64,000 bases of DNA from Xanthomonas hortorum (lineage in GTDB: Bacteria > Pseudomonadota > Gammaproteobacteria > Xanthomonadales > Xanthomonadaceae). The stretch spans positions 4,103,001 to 4,167,000 of the forward strand of contig NZ_CP101417.1 of NCBI RefSeq assembly GCF_024339125.1, read 5' to 3'. A model generated the notes under the pieces. That model saw nothing but the letters and a program-made list of their open reading frames with translations. It was not told the DNA's origin and made no database searches. Positions 53,281-63,153 of the stretch are shown in pieces. The translations under genes and the position numbers were made by a program. Each line of letters starts with the position of its first letter. Position 1 is the stretch's first letter.

Positions 53281-54183
53281 TCAGGCCCGTTCCTGGGGCT
53301 GCACATCCGTTGGCTTAGTGCACAGCCGCACGCCAGCCGCTGCTAGCACCACGCCGGCCCAAGCCAGCGCTGGCATCGGTTCATTCAGCAGTACGAGAGC
53401 GAAAAGCGCGGCGCAGGGAGGCACCAAAAAAAACACCGCTGATACTTTAGCCGCCTCGTTGCGCCGGATCATCAACATCAGCAGCGCCACAGCCAGCAGC
53501 GAGTTGCATAACGCCAGATAACCGAGCGCCCCGAGCAGCGGCCAAGTCCAAACGAGGTGCGTGGTTTCCAGGCTCAGCACCAATGGCACTACCACCACAA
53601 GGCCAAACACATACTGAACGGTCAACGACACCAGCACCGGCTGCGGCTCCAGGGTTTTCTCCAGGAGCACGGCGCCACAAAGACCCAGCAACGACAGCCA
53701 CGCCAAGCCCATGCCCAACGCGGTGAAGCGCTCCACTTGCGACTTGCTCAGGATGACCACCGCTGCGCCAGCGAACCCCAACAACATGCCCATCCATTGA
53801 GGACGAGCCAGCGGTGTACGCAGCAGCGGCGAGGCCACACCGACCAGCACCGGCTGCATCGATACGATCAGCGCCAAAAGGCCTGCGGAAATTCCCGCAC
53901 TTATCGCCAGGTAAGTCCCGGCAAAGTAAACGCACTGCATGAGCATGCCGATGGCGATAAGGCCAAGCCATTGCCGGCCTTTAGGCAAGGGGGGCTTTTG
54001 CAGGAACACCAGCGGCAACAGCACCAGTACCACCAGCACATAGCGCAACCATAGAAACAATAATGGACTGCTGTAGTTCAGTCCCACTTTGACAATGGAA
54101 AACCCGGACGACCACAGCAGCAAGAACACTAAGCAGATCAGCAGATCCGCACGCTTGCGTAACGCCTTCAGGCATTTCCTCAC
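53281..54183 (-). CDS. EamA-family (DMT) exporter
   Basis: 300 residues with ten predicted membrane spans in two EamA repeats (LICLVFLLLWSSGFSIVKVG at the start; GALGYLALCNSLLAVALLML and ALFALVLLNEPMPALAWAGV later). GTG start at 54183 overlaps the SerB stop (GTGA). EamA proteins export amino acids or small metabolites. As the last gene of the NRPS operon it is the candidate product exporter or resistance gene. Confidence 0.88.
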   Translation of the reverse strand: MRKCLKALRKRADLLICLVFLLLWSSGFSIVKVGLNYSSPLLFLWLRYVLVVLVLLPLVFLQKPPLPKGRQWLGLIAIGMLMQCVYFAGTYLAISAGISAGLLALIVSMQPVLVGVASPLLRTPLARPQWMGMLLGFAGAAVVILSKSQVERFTALGMGLAWLSLLGLCGAVLLEKTLEPQPVLVSLTVQYVFGLVVVVPLVLSLETTHLVWTWPLLGALGYLALCNSLLAVALLMLMIRRNEAAKVSAVFFLVPPCAALFALVLLNEPMPALAWAGVVLAAAGVRLCTKPTDVQPQERA

Positions 54184-55091
54184 TCAACACCCTCATTATG
54201 CAGGCTGTGAGGGAACGCCTCACTGCCAATCTGCTCGCTACACGCCAAGGCATGGATTATGCCGTCGAGCCCAGTGTGGTCCAGCACGATATCGCACGCC
54301 GGCAGCAGCGCTGCCTGTGGCCGAAAACCTACAAACAGGCCGCAGAACCTGGCCATTTCCAGATCGTTGGCACCATCCCCCACGGCAATTACCTGCTGCG
54401 GCGAAAAGCCGTTGCGCTTGCAAAGACTGGCCAGGATGTCAGCTTTGCCCTGGGCGTCGATCACCTCGCCGAGTAGCGTGCCGGTAAGGGTCTCATGGGC
54501 GATCTCCAACTCATGTGCAAACGCCTCGTCAATTCCCAGTGCCTGGCGAAGCGGCTGCGCAACCAACTGAAAGCCGCCGCTGACGATAGCGCTGCGAAGG
54601 CCGGCCGCTGCCGCTGCGTGGATCAACTCGCGTGCACCAGGAGCGAGCGGGCAGGAATGTTCTATCAATTCGTGTACATCGCTTAACGCCGTTCCGCGCA
54701 GCAGGCCGATTCGATAGCGCATGCTGGCGGCGTAGTCGTGCCCAGGATCCGTAATCGCCTGGAGGGTGAGTGCGCTGACTTGCTGCCCTACCCCGGCAAG
54801 GTTGGCCAGTTCCACCATGGTTTCGCTCTCGATGAGGGTGGAATCCATGTCGCAAGCTAACAGGCGAAAGCGCCTCAAGGTCAGGCCCCCCGGTACCACC
54901 GCAAAGTCGATTTCGTGCTGGCGCAACGCGAAGAAAAGATCCCCGCGTCCCCCCTCATGGCGGTCAAGCCAAGGAGTGAACAGAAACCCGGGGCCAACAC
55001 GTGGCCCCGCGAAACCGACCTCTTTCATCCATCGCACAAGGCCACTACGTGATTGCAGATCTGAGCCAAACAAGATCAGGTATCGTTTCAT
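54180..55091 (-). CDS. SerB-like phosphoserine phosphatase (HAD family)
   Basis: 303 residues. HAD motif I DMDSTLIESE (D81), motif II SAIVSGGF, motif III GKADILASLCKRNG and motif IV VGDGANDLEMA are all as in SerB. The N-terminal part has a weak ACT-like region. In an operon with an NRPS it may supply serine-type precursor or remove a phosphate from an intermediate. A housekeeping serB would be expected elsewhere, so this is probably a pathway-specific copy. It overlaps the EamA gene and starts 55 bases after the oxygenase stop. Confidence 0.85.
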   Translation of the reverse strand: MKRYLILFGSDLQSRSGLVRWMKEVGFAGPRVGPGFLFTPWLDRHEGGRGDLFFALRQHEIDFAVVPGGLTLRRFRLLACDMDSTLIESETMVELANLAGVGQQVSALTLQAITDPGHDYAASMRYRIGLLRGTALSDVHELIEHSCPLAPGARELIHAAAAAGLRSAIVSGGFQLVAQPLRQALGIDEAFAHELEIAHETLTGTLLGEVIDAQGKADILASLCKRNGFSPQQVIAVGDGANDLEMARFCGLFVGFRPQAALLPACDIVLDHTGLDGIIHALACSEQIGSEAFPHSLHNEGVE

Positions 55092-55146
55092 AAGTGTCGC
55101 CGAGGTGACGCGCGCGGTGTAGCGGCGCCCTGCCGTTGCTGAAAAC

Positions 55147-55962
55147 TCAGCTCCAATAAGTCAACGGTCGATCACTGCCATAGCAACCGATAAACGCTGC
55201 CATGCCAATACGATAACTCTCATCGCTGGGCGTAACGGCGTGCAGCATGCGCGAGCTAAAAATGATCAAATCGCCAGCATCGGGATGGATCACCAGCGGA
55301 GCTTGCTCGACCTCATCTGGCAGCAGGCCTTCAACGTCGCGGATTTTAACCATTTCCTCGGGGGTCGGGTCGCGCAACCAGAGTTGCAGGTCGCCGCCCT
55401 GCTTGGGGGTGCGTAAGTACATATTAGCGACCATCTGCTCTTCAATACCGGCCAGTTCAGGCGCATCCGACTCTTCGATGATGGTGTCGTTATGCGGATA
55501 AAAGCGCGATGAGGAAGGCCTGAATACCCGGATGGCTCCCACAAAGCAGCTATGTCCGTGCAAGCGCTGAATGTTTGCACCGCCCGGCCAGAACTCCTGC
55601 AATTGCAGGCGAATTTTGTCGGCCGGCGTCAGATGCGGAGCAAACAGCGTGCGTAGGTCCTGAATGTTTTCCACTGCTTCATCGTGATACTTGCGCGCTG
55701 CCAACGGATCCCATTCCGAGTCGATATGAGGTGTACAGATGCGTCCCACGCTGCTGGTGTACTTTTTGTTGTAGTGGCCCAGTTTCGGGTGGTCGATACA
55801 CCGGGACGCTGCCCGATCAGCAACGTCTACCGGGTAATAGCCCTTGACATGAATGGCACCGATCTCGCGCATCGACAGTTCGAGAAGCGTGTCGGTCGTT
55901 AATTCCGTGGCGACGATGGCCGGAGCGATTTCTCTTCTTGCCGGTTTTACTTGTACGTTCAT
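55147..55962 (-). CDS. 2-oxoglutarate/Fe(II)-dependent oxygenase
   Basis: About 271 residues from 55962, where the ATG follows ATGAGGACTAAAGGC; an ATG at 56001 overlapping the SDR stop (ATGA) is an alternative. The iron site is readable as H-x-D in RFYPHNDTI, a distal histidine in SSRMLHAVTPSDES, and the 2-oxoglutarate arginine in YRIGMAAF. HxD, not HxG/A, predicts hydroxylation or another oxidation, not halogenation. Likely tailors the amino acid or the NRPS product. Confidence 0.82.
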   Translation of the reverse strand: MNVQVKPARREIAPAIVATELTTDTLLELSMREIGAIHVKGYYPVDVADRAASRCIDHPKLGHYNKKYTSSVGRICTPHIDSEWDPLAARKYHDEAVENIQDLRTLFAPHLTPADKIRLQLQEFWPGGANIQRLHGHSCFVGAIRVFRPSSSRFYPHNDTIIEESDAPELAGIEEQMVANMYLRTPKQGGDLQLWLRDPTPEEMVKIRDVEGLLPDEVEQAPLVIHPDAGDLIIFSSRMLHAVTPSDESYRIGMAAFIGCYGSDRPLTYWS

Positions 55963-55997
55963 GCCTTTAGTCCTCATTGGGAAAAAAATACGTAGGA

Positions 55998-56750
55998 TCA
56001 AACCCGCTGGCGGGTGGGACGCAGACGGATGTCATCGATATGCACGTGGGGCGGCTGATCAAGCACGAAACGGATGGAGCGGGCTACATCCTCAGCGCTC
56101 AGGAACGGGCCGAGGTCACGTTCCAGCGTGTCGAAGGCGTTCATGTCGTAACCTGCGGACTGCTGGAACCCGCTGCGCACGAAACCAGGCTCAATCAGAG
56201 TGACGCGGATCAGGCTGCTGGCCAGTTCCTGGCGCAGCGACTCCACCAGAGAATGCAGGGCGAACTTGGTGGCCCCATAGACGGGGTTGCCCGCGGACAA
56301 CGTGCGGCCAACGGTGGAGCCGATCACGACGATGTCCTGCACCGTATCGCTGCTGCGCTCGCGCTCGCTGAACGCTTTGGCCACGGCGCGTAATTGCTGC
56401 ATCGCGCCAAGCACATTGATAGCAATCAGCTCCTCCCATTGCGCCTGGTCCGAGGTGAGCAGCGAGCCGGGCAAGCCCCTACCTGCGCAGAGCACAAAGG
56501 CACTCGGCGGCTCGCCGAAGTTGTGTTCACTCGCGCGCCACAGTTGCTCCACGTGGGTGACATCGCGTACGTCTGCCGCTACGCCGATGATGCCTCCGGG
56601 CTGCTGGGAAGCCGCGCAGATCTGCTCCAGGCTGTCCTGATTACGCCCGCTGATGGCCACCTGAATACCTGATTGCGCGAGGTTTTGCGCTATCGCTCGG
56701 CCGATGCCAGAGGTGCCGCCTGATACCGCGACTGTCATGTGGTTAGTCAT
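55998..56750 (-). CDS. short-chain dehydrogenase/reductase
   Basis: 250 residues. The NAD(P) motif TVAVSGGTSGIGRAIAQ, the IVVIGSTVG serine and the YGATK (Y-x-x-x-K) are present in the Rossmann order. Start overlaps the NRPS stop (ATGA), so it is translated after the NRPS. It could reduce the aldehyde that an NRPS reductase domain would release. Confidence 0.88.
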   Translation of the reverse strand: MTNHMTVAVSGGTSGIGRAIAQNLAQSGIQVAISGRNQDSLEQICAASQQPGGIIGVAADVRDVTHVEQLWRASEHNFGEPPSAFVLCAGRGLPGSLLTSDQAQWEELIAINVLGAMQQLRAVAKAFSERERSSDTVQDIVVIGSTVGRTLSAGNPVYGATKFALHSLVESLRQELASSLIRVTLIEPGFVRSGFQQSAGYDMNAFDTLERDLGPFLSAEDVARSIRFVLDQPPHVHIDDIRLRPTRQRV

Positions 56751-57319
56751 GTCCTGCTGTACTCCTTGCGTTGAACACTTGCATTAAATGCTGCCGGCTG
56801 CGCCTGACGGAATAGGCCCAGATCGCTCAGGCGCTTCACGAACCTCAATACCCAGTCGTGCGACAGCTCAGTGAATTCCACTCCGTGGGCTGACAGCCGT
56901 GACAGCGTTCGGGAATGGTCGTAGATAATGTTGCGGGGCTCTCGCGATGCCCAAAACAAGCCGAGCGCGACCGGCGCCAAAGCGGTTTTCCCGGACCGTT
57001 CCAGCGCCTCCTTGAGGCTGCCTGCAACGGTGCGTGCCACGGGAATACCCAGCTTTTGAAGCGCGTCTACGAATAGGCCGGGCGATATCGATAAGGGTGA
57101 CTCGACGTGATAGGTGCCGCTGGGAAGGCTGCTGTCCAGCGAGAGCACCACGATGCCACGGGCAACGGTATCGACCGGACTAAGCACTAAAGGCTCGTTG
57201 TAGTTGACCGGTACCATTCCCGCATGGGCGATCGCATTCACGCACTGCACCCAGCGGTTGGCATCGGCATTGCGCTGGAACAGAGCAGTTTGTGAATGCC
57301 CTGTCACATTCCCGGAGCG
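56747..57319 (-). pseudogene. NRPS thioester-reductase domain, C-terminal piece after the IS insertion
   Basis: Continues the NRPS frame directly left of the IS (reading PYRSGNVTGHSQTALF, then LSPVDTVARGIVVLSLD and the end SVQRKEYSRT). It lacks a ribosome start of its own; the ATG at 57346 lies in the IS end. With the right-hand part it rebuilds one frame; on its own it is the substrate-side half of the reductase domain and not functional. Confidence 0.9.
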
Positions 57320-57323
57320 ATAG
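57320..57323. repeat. target-site duplication, left copy (ATAG)
   Basis: ATAG at 57320-57323 directly before the IS end GGAACC; the same four bases follow the right end at 58483-58486. Removing one copy with the IS restores HSAFIYRSGNVTG in the NRPS. Confidence 0.9.
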
Positions 57324-58482
57324 GGAACCTCTGAACAACGCACCACAGATACGCGACACTACCCGCCTGATGTTGAGGAGTGATCCATGCAACTGACGTT
57401 CGGTGACGCTGAGGGCCTGGGCAAGCGCAAGCAGACCCGGCGCGAGATCTTTCTGGCCGAGATGGAGCAGGTGGTTCCGTGGCAGCAACTGCTCGGTCTG
57501 ATCGCGCCGCACTATCCGGTATCGGGCCGGCCAGGTCGGCAGCCGTACGCACTGGCGACGATGTTGCGGATTCATCTGCTGCAGCAGTGGTATGCGCTGA
57601 GCGATCCGGCGATGGAAGAAGCACTGCACGAGATCCCGACCTTGCGGCGGTTTGCCCAGCTCGGTGGCTTGGACAACGTTCCGGACGAGACCACGATTCT
57701 CAACTTTCGGCGCCTGCTGGAGACCCATGGCCTTGCCGCGCGGATGCTGGAAGCGGTCAACGCGCATCTGGCGCGCAAGGGCCAGAGCCTGCGGTCGGGC
57801 ACGATCGTCGATGCGACGCTGATCGCGGCGCCCAGTTCGACCAAGAATGCCGACAACGCGCGCGACCCTGAGATGCATCAGACCAAGAAGGGCAATCAGT
57901 GGTATTTCGGGATGAAGGCGCACATCGGCGTGGATGAATTTTCCGGGTTGGTGCACCACGTCCATTGCACAGCCGCCAACGTCGCCGATGTCACGGTGAT
58001 GCACACGTTGCTGCATGGCAAAGAAGACAGCGTGTTCGGCGATAGCGGCTACACCGGTGCGGACAAACGCGAAGAACTGCAGGCCTGCAAGGCTGCATTC
58101 TTCATCGCCGCCAGGCCCTCGACGATGCAAGCCCTCGGCAACAAACGCGAGCGTGCTCGGGAAAGACGTTGGGAACACTTCAAGGCCAGCGTGCGCGCGA
58201 AGGTGGAGCATCCATTCCGGGTGATCAAGCGCCAGTTCGGCTACACCAAGGTCCGCTATCGCGGCCTGGCCAAGAACACCGCGCAGGTGCTGACCTTGTT
58301 TGCGCTATCGAACCTGTGGATGAAGCGAAAGCAGTTACTGCCGACGATGGGGAACGTGCGCCTGTAACCCGGGCAACACCCTGCAAACGCGCCGGAAACG
58401 GCAAAAAAATCGAGGATCTGAGCGCCGTCAGCCTGGTCGATGTGGTTAGGCTCATCCTCCGATGCCGTTGATCAGACCATCC
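57324..58482 (+). mobile_element. IS5-family insertion sequence, complete, 1,159 bp
   Basis: The ends are imperfect 16-bp inverted repeats, GGAACCTCTGAACAAC at the left and, reading inward from the right end, GGATGGTCTGATCAAC (12 of 16 match). It holds one complete transposase gene and is flanked by ATAG duplications, so it looks like a recent insertion. It lies in the thioester-reductase domain of the NRPS. Confidence 0.9.
57387..58367 (+). CDS. IS5-family transposase
   Basis: 326 residues, complete. DDE-fold pattern: GTIVDATLIAAPSSTK (first Asp), VFGDSGYTGADKRE (second Asp), and the late FRVIKRQFGYTKVRYRGLAKN typical of IS5-type E-region. No frameshift, so it may still be active. Starts after GAGGAGTGATCC. 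It is oriented against the NRPS operon. Confidence 0.93.
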   Translation: MQLTFGDAEGLGKRKQTRREIFLAEMEQVVPWQQLLGLIAPHYPVSGRPGRQPYALATMLRIHLLQQWYALSDPAMEEALHEIPTLRRFAQLGGLDNVPDETTILNFRRLLETHGLAARMLEAVNAHLARKGQSLRSGTIVDATLIAAPSSTKNADNARDPEMHQTKKGNQWYFGMKAHIGVDEFSGLVHHVHCTAANVADVTVMHTLLHGKEDSVFGDSGYTGADKREELQACKAAFFIAARPSTMQALGNKRERARERRWEHFKASVRAKVEHPFRVIKRQFGYTKVRYRGLAKNTAQVLTLFALSNLWMKRKQLLPTMGNVRL

Positions 58483-61400
58483 ATAGATGAACGCGCTGTG
58501 CCCGCGATAGGCCAGTTCCCGAACAATGCCTTCGGTCAAGAATTTGCTGCGCTCGTACTCATTCAGAAAGTCTTGACCGACATCGAGGGCATCTTCATCG
58601 AATCGCGCCGCCAGCTTGCCTCGGTAACAACCGCCCACGGCCAACGTAGACATAAAATGTAGCACCTTGCTCTTGCCGGCCTCCACAAAGCGGATGAGCT
58701 CATAGGCGGGTGCAACGATGCTGCGTTGCATGTCCACGCGGCTGCCCACCAGGCGCGTGTCGGCTGCAAAGTGATAGACCGCGTCCACAGTGGAGGCCAA
58801 ATGGTCCCAATCGATCTGCGCCAAACCGAGACGAGGCTGACGCATGTCACCAACAATCACTCGCACGCGCTCGATAGCAGAGAGCGGCTGGCTGTGACCG
58901 AAGAAGTGTGCCCAGACTTCCGTAAGCCGCTGCTGGGCATCCGCTTGCGAAGGAGCCCGCACCAGACAGTGCACGGTCGCGCAACTCTGCTCGAGCAGCT
59001 CGCGCAGTATGTGCACCCCAATGAAGCCGGTGGCGCCGGTCAACAAAATAGTGCCGGGCGCATTGACGGGCGTATCGGTCGCAAAGCCTGTGGTTGCTGG
59101 CAACGCCTGCGCGGGAATGTTCCATAAAGCGCCGCTGGAGCTGCTTGAACTCAGATAAATGCCGGCTGGCTGGGCGTCCGCCCCGAGCAGCGCATGCCGC
59201 AACCCCTGCGCGAACGCCTGCATTTGGGCGGGACTGCTCATCCGTGCATTGAAGTTCAAGTCCAGGATCAACTGTTCTTCCAGCAGCCTGCCGGTCAGCT
59301 TGAACTGATTCACGCGATGGTTATCGCGCCCGCGCACCCCTTGGTAGGCCACGGCAGCAGGACGCAGTTGCAGATCGTCGCGCAGGCCCAACCGGGCTCT
59401 GCCCAGATAGTTGAAGCAATGACGGGTGGCGGTGGACGGCAACCCGGACAAGGCATAGGAATGACCTAGGTTGGGAACCTGTGCCAAGGCTCGACCGACC
59501 ACCAGCGCCGGTGCGTGTAGCAGATCGCTTGCTGGCACCGCGACTGGAAAGGCTGCAGTAAACCAGCCAACCGTGCGTGATACATCCACCTCGTCGCTCA
59601 GGCTGAGCCGCCCATGGCTTTCCACTGTGACGTTGAGAACCGGCTCCGGCCAATGAAGGCTGGCCAATTGCAGGTAGGTGCCCAGTAAGTATTGGTCGAT
59701 CGAAATGCCCGCTGCGGCTGCACGTTCAATAATGTGTGCGGTTTCGCTACGGCTGAACGAAACCCAAGCGGTGTGTGCATCCGCTTCTGTACCCGCCTCG
59801 AAGGCTTGCGGCTGCGTGACGGACAGGCGCTGATGCCACCAGCCTGCATCTGCGGCCCACTGAGCCTGGTGCTCGTGCAAATGCCGTGTCCAATTGGCGT
59901 AGCTCAACGAGCGAAGCGGACACGCCTGGCCATCGTTGACATAACGCACCGTCAGCTCATCCAGGATCAAACTCCAGGACACTACATCGACCGCCAAGTG
60001 ATGTGCCACAAGTAGCAGGTACTGCTTACCCCCTGCACGAATCAGTTCTACAAAAAACAGCGTACCTGCGCTGACATTCAACTTCTGTTCGAGGGCGGCA
60101 TAGCGCTGATTCAGCAGTGCAGCGAGGTCGTCCACGGCTGCATCTGCTTCCCAGCAGGAAAACACATGTTCGTAAGCCGGCACAGCCTCGAACACCCAGG
60201 CGTGTTCAATGCTGTCATAGCAAAAGCGAGATCGCAGCAGTTCATGTGCTTGAAGCGTTTGCAGGCAGGCACGCTGCAGCCGGTCTGCATAGAGCCGCAC
60301 GCCGGCTTCGACCAGCATGGACTGGCTCCACCGATTCGGTTCGCGAAAGTCCTGCTGCAGGAACCATTCTTGTGCCGGGCCGGCCTTGCAGGGGTTGGTC
60401 TCACGCTCGCTCCCAGTGTCGTCGGTCGTTTGCTGCGTGGCGCAGCGTAATTGGTCCAACAGCCCGTTGAGGGTCGGGTTGCCCAGAAACGCGCGGGCGG
60501 TGACATCGAACCCCTCGAGTTGTAACTCAGAGATCAGCCGCACGGCATCCAGAGAGTCACCGCCTAAATCGAAGAAATCGCTCGTAGCATCCACGGTCAT
60601 CGCCCGGCAGTGGCGCTGAAAAATCCCCCTCACCTTGTCAGACGGGTTATCGCCAACGGGCTGGGCTTGGGCTGCGTCCGCCAGCGCCGCCGTGAAGCTG
60701 GCGAGTAACTGGTGTTCTACCGCGACGATGTCGAGTTTACCGTTGGCGTTCATCGGCAACTTTGCCAAGTGATCGAAGCGAAACGGCACCATATATCCGG
60801 GCAGGGTCTTGGAAAGTTCGCTACGCAATTGCGCGGCACTTTGGTGCACGCCTTCGTAGGCACACAGCAGGTAATCGCGCTCATCGTAGCGGTGATGAAC
60901 CACCACAGCGCGCGCGTCCAGAATGCGTTGCAGGACCACTTCGACATGGCCCAGCTCGACCCGATAACCATTGACCTTGACTTGCCGATCTGCCCGGCCA
61001 ACAAATTGCAACTGGCCCTGGGCGTCCAATCGCACTTGGTCTCCGGAGCGGTAGAATCGGCGACCGTCAAGCTCGACGAAGCGTCCGGCATCCAAGTCTG
61101 AGCGCTTCCAGTAACCAAGTGCCACCTGCGGCCCACCGATAAATAGTTCGCCAACTTCCCCAGGCGCACAGTGAACGCCTTCACGGTTGTAAATGCGGAT
61201 CTCTGTTTCACCCAGAGGCCGCCCCATGGGCACACTGCCCTTGAGACTATCGAGCCAGGCACCCGGCTCCACGGCTTGAACACTGATACCGATGGTGGCC
61301 TCAGTCGGGCCATAGTGATTAAAAAGTTGGGTTACCGCGCCACTGGCCAACGTGGCCCGCGCAAGCGCCGCGCTCAGCGGTTCTCCCCCGAGCAACAACC

Positions 61401-62178
61401 AGCCCAATTCCGGGCGCCGGGTTGTACCGCCCCCGGCTTGCTCAAGCACTGTGCGCCAATGGGTAGGCGTGATTTTCAGCATATCGATGTTGCGCTCGCT
61501 CAATAGCCGGCACAACGCTTGCGGGTCTTTGCGTTCGGCGTCGTCTGCCACATAGAGGCTGCCACCGGTCCACAGCGCCAAAAACAGCCCGGTATTGCCC
61601 AAGTCCGCCGCCAGCGTGCTCACGTGGGCATAACGCAGCCCATCGCGGATTCCCAACACCTGAGTAATACCGCGGCAATAATGCGCAATGTTGTCATGGG
61701 ATACCGCGACGCCCTTAGGGGTACCGGTGGAACCCGAGGTGTACAGCACGTAGGCGGCAGCGTCTGCGGTACAAGGCAGCGTGATGGAGGGTACAGGGGC
61801 CTGGCTTGCGCTAAAGTGATAACGCACAACGTTGTCACACTCCAGGCCATAGCCTCCGGTCGCAATAACGAGGTCGGCTCCAATCTGCGCCAGCCGGGCG
61901 GTGGCCTCCTCCTGCTGGTCAGCCACCTCGATTATCGTGTAGGTCGCGCCGCTGAACATGACAGCCACCAACCCAATCACGATCTCCAGGTTTCTGGGCC
62001 CGACCACGGCCACCAGTTTGCCGTGCCCTGCCCCGCACTCGACCAGTCTATGGGCCAATGCCCTAGCCTCAAGGCCCAGTACTTCCCAACTAATCTGCCG
62101 GTAAGCATCACACAAGGCGACTTGCTCAGGCGTGCGGTTTATCCAATTGGCTAACTTAGTAATTAGTAGTCCCGACAT
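58225..62178 (-). pseudogene. NRPS module adenylation-carrier-epimerization-reductase, interrupted by the IS
   Basis: From ATG 62178: adenylation domain 1-490 (A3 YTSGSTGTPKG, A10 K481), carrier 510-580 (FFDLGGDSLD, Ser542), then motifs of an epimerization domain, PAQEWF, HHLAVDVVSW (726-735), VESHGR, SRTVGWFTAAFP and FNYLGR, and a reductase Rossmann start GTILLTGATGFIG with YERSK. The native frame ends at about codon 1231; past 58483 the frame continues 86 codons into the IS as unrelated tail, stopping at 58225. By anchored alignment the specificity residues read D192 L193 T196 K235 L262 G264 H288 I296 G297 K481, one off the published Asp code. Uninterrupted it would be 1,422 residues, a complete one-module enzyme. 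Confidence 0.88.
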
Positions 62179-62406
62179 ATTTATTCCCTGTAATAATACT
62201 TCCCCATTGATCTAATAACGGGGCGCGGAAGCAACTACGCAACGAACTGGCAACAAAGGCTAGGCAGGGCCGAGGCGATCGTCCAATACTGATGAAGTAT
62301 GTTTTTATAGAACCGGCATATACTGTATGCGACCTATTGACAGCCAGAACAAATCGCTTATATATGTGGAAGTTAATTAACTTACCTACAGTAGAAGAGG
62401 TCTTTT
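62179..62406. promoter_or_regulatory. divergent promoter region between NRPS and SDR
   Basis: AT-rich and the likely control point for both directions. TTGACA at 62337-62342, 16-base spacer, then TATATA at 62359-62364 is a good sigma-70 promoter for the SDR. I could not place a strong promoter for the NRPS strand. A LysR-type site is expected here but none is clear by eye. Confidence 0.55.
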
Positions 62407-63153
62407 ATGGCAGAACTTGCAGTGGTGACTGGTGGCAGTCGCGGTATCGGCGCTGCCATTGCCTTGAAGCTTGGGGGGCTCGGTTATCACGTGGTCCTGA
62501 CATACACCCGGGACGCCACCGCCGCCGAGCGAGTCATCCAAACCATCGTTGCGGCAGGCGGTAAGGCGCAGGCAATGCAACTGGACATCGCCTGCGAACA
62601 ACAGGTACTTACCCTGTTCAATATGCTGGATCAACAGGGCGAGCAGTTGACGCTGCTGGTCAACAACGCTGGAATCACTGAAGGCTTTTGCCGGCTCGAA
62701 GCGCTGACCTTCGAACAGTTGCAGCGGGTTTTCCAGGTGAATGTGTTTGGCGCGTTCCTGTGTGCACGTGAAGCCGTCCGGCGCATGGGCTATTCCCGAG
62801 GCGGGCATGGGGGGTCAATCATCAACGTTTCTTCGCGTGCTGCACAGTTGGGTGGCGGCGGCGAGTGGATCCATTACGCCGCCACCAAGGGCGCGATCGA
62901 TAGCCTCACCCATGGCTTGGCTAAAGAAGTAGCCGGCGATGGTATTCGAGTCAACGCCGTGGCGCCGGGGCTCATTGAGACAGACCTGCACGCCGCCGCC
63001 GGCAAGCCCGACCGGGCGGCCACCCTGGCGACGGCGGTGCCCATGGAGAGGGCCGGTCAACCCGAAGAGGTTGCAGACTGCGTTGCCTGGCTTGCCTCAT
63101 CTGCAGCAACTTACGTAACCGGCGCTATTGTTCCCGTTGCTGGGGGGCGTTGA
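62407..63153 (+). CDS. FabG-like short-chain dehydrogenase/reductase
   Basis: 248 residues. AVVTGGSRGIGAAIALKLGG (NADPH), a NNAG motif, IINVSSRAAQLGG and YAATK are present, with the end YVTGAIVPVAGGR typical of FabG-like enzymes. Start at 62407 follows AGAAGAGGTCTTTT. It lies divergent to the NRPS and could share its regulation. Its 3' end overlaps convergently with the LysR gene by 43 bases. Confidence 0.88.
   Translation: MAELAVVTGGSRGIGAAIALKLGGLGYHVVLTYTRDATAAERVIQTIVAAGGKAQAMQLDIACEQQVLTLFNMLDQQGEQLTLLVNNAGITEGFCRLEALTFEQLQRVFQVNVFGAFLCAREAVRRMGYSRGGHGGSIINVSSRAAQLGGGGEWIHYAATKGAIDSLTHGLAKEVAGDGIRVNAVAPGLIETDLHAAAGKPDRAATLATAVPMERAGQPEEVADCVAWLASSAATYVTGAIVPVAGGR

Noticed and set aside
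57180-58211. 343-codon minus-strand ORF inside the IS
   Set aside because: Antisense shadow of the transposase gene; translation has no domain.
58225-58482. 86-codon in-frame tail of the NRPS through the IS
   Set aside because: It is the IS sequence read backward after the insertion point, not part of a natural domain.
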